Part shown: positions 7,145 through 10,767 of the stretch, in pieces
How the letters are laid out: each line of letters starts with the position of its first letter
How positions within the stretch are numbered: the stretch's first letter is position 1
Source: Candidatus Acidiferrales bacterium
Lineage (GTDB): Bacteria > Acidobacteriota > Terriglobia > Acidiferrales > UBA7541
DNA length: 10,767 nt
NCBI GenBank assembly: GCA_030044295.1
Contig: JASHWB010000409.1
Location: 1 to 10,767 of the forward strand
Direction: 5' to 3'
Program-made: the position numbers and the translations under genes
Notes under the pieces: model-generated
What the model saw: only the letters and a program-made list of their open reading frames with translations
What the model was told of the DNA's origin: nothing
Database searches by the model: none

Positions 7145-7786
7145 ATGAGCTGTCCGATTTGCGAAAAGCGCCCGCCGAAGCGGTTTTGTCCCGCGAAAGG
7201 CGAAAAGATTTGCGCCATTTGCTGCGGACAGGAGCGCGAAGTGACCATCGACTGCCCGCCGGACTGCTCGTATCTGATGGCCGCGCACCGCTACGAAGCA
7301 GAGCACCGCAAGCCCGCTTCATCCGACGACGTTCCCTACCGCGATGTGTTTGTCCCCGTCGATTTCGTGTACGAGCACTGGCCGGTAGTGACGGGTATCG
7401 GCGGCGCCATCCTGAACCTGCAGCGCGAGCACCGCGACCTGCGCGATTCAGACGCGATCGCCGCCATCGAGGCCCTGGCGGAGACGTATCGCACCCTCGG
7501 CACCGGCATTTACTACGAGCGTCCGCCGGAATTGCCGGCCGCACGTTCGCTTTACGGCGCAATCGGACAATTTCTCCAGGAGTTTCGCAAATCGGAATCT
7601 TCGCGCGCCGGCTTTCTTACGCTGAAGGACTCCGACGTATTCCACGTGCTGGTATTCGTGCTGCGTCTGGCCAAGCAGGAAACAAACGGCCGGCCGCGTT
7701 CGCGCGCATTCCTGGATTTTCTTCGCCAGCGATTTCCGTTACCGGCGCAAGTTGAGAAGGATGTGCCGCGCATCATCGTTCCGTAA
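7145..7786 (+). CDS. Conserved hypothetical protein with an N-terminal 8-cysteine cluster
   Basis: The product has 213 residues. The ATG at 7145 has GGAG (7136-7139) 5 nt upstream; an in-frame ATG at 7118 lacks a ribosome site. Eight cysteines fall within the first 41 residues: C3, C6, C15, C23, C26, C27, C37 and C41. The pattern C-P-x-C, then I-C-x-x-C-C-G, then R-E-V-x-I-D-C-P-x-D-C-x-Y-L suggests one or two small zinc-binding knuckles, though a metal cluster cannot be excluded. The rest (60-213) is soluble and mostly helical, with no signal peptide, TM segment or catalytic motif that I recognise. I have an impression of similar Cys blocks in conserved hypotheticals of Acidobacteria and related phyla, but know of no assigned function. 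It is soluble and probably cytoplasmic. Its 3' end overlaps a possible convergent ORF on the other strand. Confidence 0.8.
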   Translation: MSCPICEKRPPKRFCPAKGEKICAICCGQEREVTIDCPPDCSYLMAAHRYEAEHRKPASSDDVPYRDVFVPVDFVYEHWPVVTGIGGAILNLQREHRDLRDSDAIAAIEALAETYRTLGTGIYYERPPELPAARSLYGAIGQFLQEFRKSESSRAGFLTLKDSDVFHVLVFVLRLAKQETNGRPRSRAFLDFLRQRFPLPAQVEKDVPRIIVP

Positions 7787-7945
7787 CAGAAGAGTTTGCG
7801 CGTTCGTCGCTGGTACAGCCTTCACAATCGGCACTGGCGATGAGGGCTGTGCCTCTGCCGAGGCAGGAGGACGCCCGGCCAGAAACGCTCCAAGGCAGGC
7901 GAACGCGAAAAGAAGCGTCAATCGCGAAACGGTCTTCAGCTTCAT
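7739..7945 (-). CDS. Possible small secreted protein
   Basis: A 68-residue frame starts with ATG at 7945. It opens M-K-L-K, has a hydrophobic core of about 15 residues (L-T-L-L-F-A-F-A-C-L-G-A-F-L-A) and then A-S-A before E-A, an almost textbook Sec signal peptide with cleavage near residue 28. The mature part would be only about 40 residues, Pro/Ala-rich and then basic. The last 16 codons overlap the 3' end of the convergent Cys-rich gene by 48 bp, so that part may be just antisense of it. AGGA abuts the ATG with no spacing, a poor ribosome site. It lies 98 bp after the radical SAM gene on the same strand and could be cotranscribed. A chance ORF cannot be excluded; the frame continues open upstream, but that extension looks non-coding. 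Confidence 0.42.
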   Translation of the reverse strand: MKLKTVSRLTLLFAFACLGAFLAGRPPASAEAQPSSPVPIVKAVPATNAQTLLLRNDDARHILLNLRR

Positions 7946-8043
7946 TCCTCGCGCGGGCTTCGACTCCGCGGCAGCCGTTGTTATCGGCTTGAAGGGCGAT
8001 CTGGCCACTCTTCGCCGCGATCTCCTCCGCCCACCCGTTCTAT

Positions 8044-9201
8044 TCACGCTTGGCACGATGTCTCTCCCTTCTCCCATGAAAGTTGCAACTGCGTTGACCG
8101 CCACGAGTGAGCGCCTCCACCCACAGGCCGCGAGCCCAGGTTGTATTTTTTTCGCAATTTCGCCAGGCGCTCGGCGATCTGCTTCCGGTAATCTTCCGGC
8201 GCGTAGCCATAACCCCGGTACCACTCACGGTAGCGAGCCGCCAGCCGCGGGAATTTCGATTCTAGAAACTCGATGAACGGTTTCCAAGAAGACGGCATCA
8301 GGAAGAGTACGCTCGCGCCCAGCCATTGGGCACCGGCCTCCTTCGCTGACCGCGCCAGTTTGTCCAAGTCCTCCTCACCGTCGGTCAACCCCGGCAGGAT
8401 GGGCATGGCGAACACGCCGGCCGCAATCCCCGCGTCGCGCAATTTGCGTACAGCCGCGAGCCGCAAATCGGGCCGCGGCGCGCGCGGCTCAAGCATTCGC
8501 GCCAGCCGTATCCGCACCGTTGTGACCGTGACGTTCACCGTCAGCGACGAGCGCTCGCTTATTTTTCGCAGCAGATCGGCATCCTTCGCCACTTGGTCTG
8601 ATTTCGTCGTGATAGAAACGCTCAGTCCCTCGCGCTCCGCCATTCGTTCCAATATCGAGCGTGTGGCACGGAATTCGCGCTCTGCCGGCTGATACGGATC
8701 GGTGGCCGTGCCAATGGCGATGTGCTCGCCCCATATCTTTTCGTTTTCGAGGTCACGTTCCACCAGCGCCGCCGCGTTTTGCTTTACAAAAATCTTCGAT
8801 TCGAAGTCGCCGCCGTCGAGCTCCATATACTCGTGCGTGTAGCGCGCGTAGCAATAGCGGCAGCCAAACTCGCATCCGCGGTAGGGGTTCACTGTCCACC
8901 GGAACGGCACGCGGTCCGAGTGGCACTCGTTCAATATCGACCGCACCGGCAGCAGGAAATACTCGGTTCCGCGCTTGGCTTCCGCGCGAAGGGAGGAGGC
9001 GGCGAGTCGCGCAATGCCGACCAGTTCCGTGGCGGGCTTCGTACTCCGATTCTTCATCGGAGGGGGCGCGGAAGCACCGCCCGGCTCACAGTCGCCGTGG
9101 CGGACGGCTAGGGGGAATAAGGTGAGGCTGGTTTCCTTCGGGCGAGCCGGGCGGCGCCGAAGCGTCGCTGGTTGCTCTCGAAGGATGGGATACGTGGCCA
9201 T
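8044..9201 (-). CDS. Radical SAM protein of the SPL-like (PA0069/Rv2578c-type) family
   Basis: The product has 385 residues. The 4Fe-4S/SAM-binding motif C-E-F-G-C-R-Y-C-Y is at about 110-118, directly after the family stretch P-F-R-W-T-V-N-P-Y-R-G. G-T-A-T-D-P-Y-Q-P (about 164-172), T-K-S-D (about 199-202), L-E-P-R-A-P-R-P-D-L-R-L (about 237-248) and M-P-I-L-P-G-L-T-D (about 266-274) are also typical. These proteins resemble spore photoproduct lyase but occur in non-sporulating bacteria, and their reaction is not established. The conserved part begins near T-E-L-V-G-I-A-R-L-A-A (about 58-68). Two starts are possible: ATG 9201, with GAGG 6 nt upstream and a consensus promoter just before it, or ATG 9057 (337 residues), which lies inside a hairpin and has no ribosome site. 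I prefer 9201 on these signals, although residues 1-57 look unlike the family. The C-terminal ~28 residues are an unstructured tail. Confidence 0.88.
   Translation of the reverse strand: MATYPILREQPATLRRRPARPKETSLTLFPLAVRHGDCEPGGASAPPPMKNRSTKPATELVGIARLAASSLRAEAKRGTEYFLLPVRSILNECHSDRVPFRWTVNPYRGCEFGCRYCYARYTHEYMELDGGDFESKIFVKQNAAALVERDLENEKIWGEHIAIGTATDPYQPAEREFRATRSILERMAEREGLSVSITTKSDQVAKDADLLRKISERSSLTVNVTVTTVRIRLARMLEPRAPRPDLRLAAVRKLRDAGIAAGVFAMPILPGLTDGEEDLDKLARSAKEAGAQWLGASVLFLMPSSWKPFIEFLESKFPRLAARYREWYRGYGYAPEDYRKQIAERLAKLRKKYNLGSRPVGGGAHSWRSTQLQLSWEKGETSCQA
9027..9103. repeat. Hairpin segment bounded by 9-bp direct repeats
   Basis: CCGTGGCGG occurs at 9027-9035 and again at 9095-9103. 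Between them is a perfect inverted repeat: CTCCGAT (9044-9050), loop TCTTC, ATCGGAG (9056-9062). The segment lies within the 5' codons of the radical SAM frame and ends exactly where the family-conserved part of that protein begins. It resembles a short dispersed repeat unit, but no second copy is in the window. Confidence 0.45.
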
Positions 9202-9224
9202 TGGCAGCCTCGCCGCACGCCCAG

Positions 9225-9253
9225 AATGTATTCGCTTTTGTTTCGCCTGTCAA
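9225..9253 (-). promoter_or_regulatory. Promoter of the radical SAM gene
   Basis: On the minus strand, TTGACA (9253-9248, perfect -35) and TACATT (9230-9225) are separated by exactly 17 bp. Transcription would start near 9218, leaving a leader of about 17 nt that carries GAGG (9211-9208), 6 nt before the ATG at 9201. This is the strongest promoter match in the window. Confidence 0.72.
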
Positions 9254-9350
9254 GCACTATTATTCGCCTTATCTTCGCCTGTACGCTGGGACAAGGACCG
9301 GCCTGGAAATCGCGCCCGCGAAGCCCGGTTCAGTCCCCTTCTTGCGCGCA

Positions 9351-9356
9351 TATACT
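9351..9356 (+). promoter_or_regulatory. Possible -10 box of the receiver-domain gene
   Basis: TATACT, one base from consensus, lies 28 bp before the GTG at 9385. The best -35 candidate, TTCAGT at 9329-9334 with a 16-bp spacer, is weak. The interval 9202-9384 is therefore a divergent promoter region shared with the radical SAM gene. Confidence 0.4.
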
Positions 9357-9384
9357 CGTGCTCTCGGCGTTTCCCGGAGAATCC

Positions 9385-10011
9385 GTGTCCGAAGTTGGGA
9401 TCCTGATTGTTGACAACGATATCGCCAGCCAGCACGCTCTCAAAAACGTCCTTGGCTCCGAGGGCTGGCGCGTGCGGATCATCTCGGATGCCCGCCAGGC
9501 ACTCACTGAGTTGGCGACCGGTGGGTGGAACCTCGCCATCGTCAACGTCGCCGTAGCCGATGTCAGCGGCCCGCTGTTCGCGATCCTGCGTGAACTCTCC
9601 GAGGCGGAGCCCCGCGCGAGTGGAGACGTTTCCGGCCGCCTGGCAAAAAAGCTCAGCGTATTATTTCTCGTTCCTCCTCGCCTGGCCGCCGCGGCTCAAC
9701 CCATTTTGGAGCAAGAAGGTCTTCCCTATTCGCTGAAGCCCTATCACCTGCACGATTTCTTCGAGAAAGTCAGCGATCTACTGGTCGAGTCGGGAGCCAT
9801 TGAAGAGCCCATCCGTGCCATGGGAAATCTCGGTCTCAAGCGGAGCCCGGCGAGCAAGGCGCGCACCGGGCGTCACGCGCGCCGCGGCGCGATGTTCGCC
9901 TCGCGCGAGGATTATCAGATGACCGAGGAAGAAATGGCCGAATATGAGCGCCAGGAAGAAGAAGACCGCAAGAAGCGCGAAAAAGAACGCAAAGACCGCG
10001 AACACCTGTGA
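9385..10011 (+). CDS. Degenerate response-regulator receiver (pseudo-receiver) with charged C-terminal tail
   Basis: The product has 208 residues. The GTG at 9385 has GGAG (9376-9379) 5 nt upstream and places I-L-I-V-D at the receiver's first strand; the open frame upstream to 9172 encodes nothing receiver-like. The fold covers about 4-135. The first acidic pair is D10-N11 (D12 follows), instead of D-D. The strand that normally ends in the phospho-acceptor Asp reads N-L-A-I-V-N, so N54 replaces it; the following V-A-D-V-S-G confirms the alignment. The switch Thr/Ser position near L-F-L-V-P is also changed, while the conserved Lys is kept as L-K-P (K118). Phosphorylation at the usual site is thus unlikely. 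The loop before strand 4 is long (about 71-90). A basic linker (about 151-172) leads to a Glu/Lys/Arg-rich helix (178-208), a likely coiled coil or interaction tail. No DNA-binding domain or adjacent histidine kinase is seen. Confidence 0.82.
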   Translation: MSEVGILIVDNDIASQHALKNVLGSEGWRVRIISDARQALTELATGGWNLAIVNVAVADVSGPLFAILRELSEAEPRASGDVSGRLAKKLSVLFLVPPRLAAAAQPILEQEGLPYSLKPYHLHDFFEKVSDLLVESGAIEEPIRAMGNLGLKRSPASKARTGRHARRGAMFASREDYQMTEEEMAEYERQEEEDRKKREKERKDREHL

Positions 10012-10021
10012 TTTCGCGGTC
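9994..10021. terminator. Hairpin between convergent genes, probable folK terminator
   Basis: A perfect 9-bp inverted repeat, GACCGCGAA (9994-10002) and TTCGCGGTC (10013-10021), has a 10-nt loop. Read on the minus strand it is followed by TTTGCG and then a T-rich tract, a reasonable intrinsic terminator for folK. On the plus strand no T-run follows. The left arm lies in the last codons of the receiver gene and the loop contains its TGA. Confidence 0.5.
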
Positions 10022-10027
10022 CCGAGT

Positions 10028-10528
10028 CTATGGCTTGAACCGCCGAACGATGCTGTGATCCTCGGTTTGGGCTAGAAGCTCCGCCATCGATTTCTTTAGG
10101 ACCGGATGCGCGACCCGCGGCGCAATCTCCGCCAGCGGTACGAGCACAAATTTCCGGTCCGCCATCCGCGGATGCGGAATCTCCACTCCCTGCTGGCGCA
10201 CTGTGTTCGAACCGTAGAGCAGAATATCAAGATCAATGGTCCGCGATTCTTTAGGCCCCGCAGCAGCTGCTGGCTTCCGTTGGCGCCCGAGCGCCCGCTC
10301 AATTTCGAGCAGGACGTTCATCAGCTCCGCAGGCGCCAATTCCGTCTCCACCTCAACCGCGCCGTTCAGGAACCACCCACCTTCTTGAACATCGATTGGC
10401 TCGGTCTCATAAAGCGATGATTGCCGCTTCACGCGCACGCCTCGATCGCGCAGCATCGTGATAGCCCGCGCGATATTCTTCTCTCGATCGCCCAAATTCG
10501 ATCCCAATGACAAATAGACTGTACTCAT
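10028..10528 (-). CDS. folK: 2-amino-4-hydroxy-6-hydroxymethyldihydropteridine pyrophosphokinase
   Basis: The 166-residue product transfers pyrophosphate from ATP to 6-hydroxymethyl-7,8-dihydropterin in folate synthesis (cytoplasm). The start at 10528 gives M-S-T-V-Y-L-S-L-G-S-N-L-G-D, the family's normal N-terminus; the frame stays open upstream to a TTG at 10594, but those residues do not fit. No good Shine-Dalgarno is seen. Motifs: L-G-S-N-L-G-D (8-14), Y-E-T-E-P (40-44), F-L-N (53-55), L-G-R-Q-R (80-84), the magnesium-binding I-D-L-D-I-L (98-103, D99 and D101), and P-H-P-R-M (118-122) leading to F-V-L-V-P-L-A-E-I. Between the Arg loop and I-D-L-D there is an Ala-rich stretch (86-95) slightly longer than the usual G-P-R-T. 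Length is normal for the family. It stands alone here, convergent with the receiver gene, with no other folate gene in view. Confidence 0.94.
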   Translation of the reverse strand: MSTVYLSLGSNLGDREKNIARAITMLRDRGVRVKRQSSLYETEPIDVQEGGWFLNGAVEVETELAPAELMNVLLEIERALGRQRKPAAAAGPKESRTIDLDILLYGSNTVRQQGVEIPHPRMADRKFVLVPLAEIAPRVAHPVLKKSMAELLAQTEDHSIVRRFKP

Positions 10529-10737
10529 ATCGATGTTTGCGCAGAAGCGCGAACCCACGATCATAAGGCTGTTCGCTGCTCCCTTCTTGGCCAATTTCCG
10601 AAGGGTTCGTCACAAACCACTTCAAAATTGTGCTACGCTTCATGGTCAAATCTACAGTGGAGCAATTCTGCCGGAATTGAGCTGGCAGCGGCATTGTCAT
10701 AGGTCTTAGGAAACTGCCGGCGACGCAGAGGCGTCAG

Positions 10738-10766
10738 AGTATAGGGTGCTGATCAAGCATGGTCAG
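10738..10766 (-). promoter_or_regulatory. Possible promoter reading towards folK
   Basis: On the minus strand, CTGACC (10766-10761) and TATACT (10743-10738) are 17 bp apart. A transcript would start near 10731, giving folK a leader of about 200 nt in which I find no convincing gene. A second -35-like TTGACC (10649-10644) lacks a good -10. The interval 10529-10767 is otherwise without recognised features. Confidence 0.42.
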
Positions 10767-10767
10767 G

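Noticed and set aside
7752..8276. 174-codon plus-strand frame covering the small secreted ORF and the radical SAM 3' end
   Set aside because: It is antisense to a clear radical SAM gene, has no recognisable domain and no ribosome site; it is a shadow frame.
9172..9384. 71-residue N-terminal extension of the receiver protein
   Set aside because: It would cross both divergent promoters and encodes nothing receiver-like; the GTG at 9385 has GGAG at the right spacing.
8661..9406. Plus-strand frames opposite the radical SAM 5' end
   Set aside because: They show Arg/Gly-rich low-complexity content with no family resemblance, antisense to a supported gene.
10407..10700. 97-codon minus-strand frame overlapping the folK 5' end
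   Set aside because: Over 100 bp of it is out-of-frame folK, and the upstream part has no ribosome site or recognisable motif.
1..10767. tRNA, rRNA, CRISPR, transposase or toxin-antitoxin content
   Set aside because: No cloverleaf, rRNA-like sequence, spaced repeat array, transposase or paired small-gene module was found on reading either strand.

Overview
The window looks like ordinary chromosome of a GC-rich, Gram-negative, soil-type bacterium, most likely an acidobacterium. This rests on the lipid A/Kdo genes waaA-lpxK, on a Ser/Thr kinase with TolB-like and TPR parts (a build common in Acidobacteriota), on a Cys-rich conserved hypothetical of a type I associate with that phylum, and on hairpin-bearing intergenic DNA. 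The assignment is inference from gene content, not a taxonomic test. There are no rRNA or tRNA genes, CRISPR arrays, transposases or phage genes.

Layout. (1) 1-776: 3' end of a 4-cresol dehydrogenase/vanillyl-alcohol-oxidase type flavoprotein, translationally coupled to its small cytochrome c subunit; together they form a periplasmic phenol-oxidising flavocytochrome. (2) 777-1015: intergenic, with a compound hairpin and a TATAAT box. (3) 1016-3531: waaA-lpxK, overlapping by 4 bp, for late lipid A/Kdo assembly. (4) 3532-6207: a consensus promoter placed so that the mRNA of a membrane Ser/Thr kinase (kinase, one TM helix, TolB-like domain, TPRs) would be leaderless. (5) 6328-6975: a cytidylate-kinase-like P-loop protein. 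(6) 7145-7786: an 8-cysteine conserved hypothetical, convergent with and overlapping a possible small secreted protein (7739-7945, minus). (7) 8044-9201 minus: an SPL-like radical SAM protein whose N-terminal codons run through a hairpin segment bounded by 9-bp direct repeats. (8) 9385-10011: a degenerate response-regulator receiver lacking the phospho-acceptor Asp, with a highly charged tail. (9) 10028-10528 minus: folK, convergent with the receiver gene and sharing a hairpin with it.

Two pairs clearly act together: the flavoprotein with its cytochrome, and waaA with lpxK. The other genes look like independent units with their own promoters. I see no defence or mobile system. The points most worth a second look are the leaderless kinase start, the Cys-rich family, the pseudo-receiver, the repeat-like segment at the front of the radical SAM gene, and the overlapping small secreted ORF.
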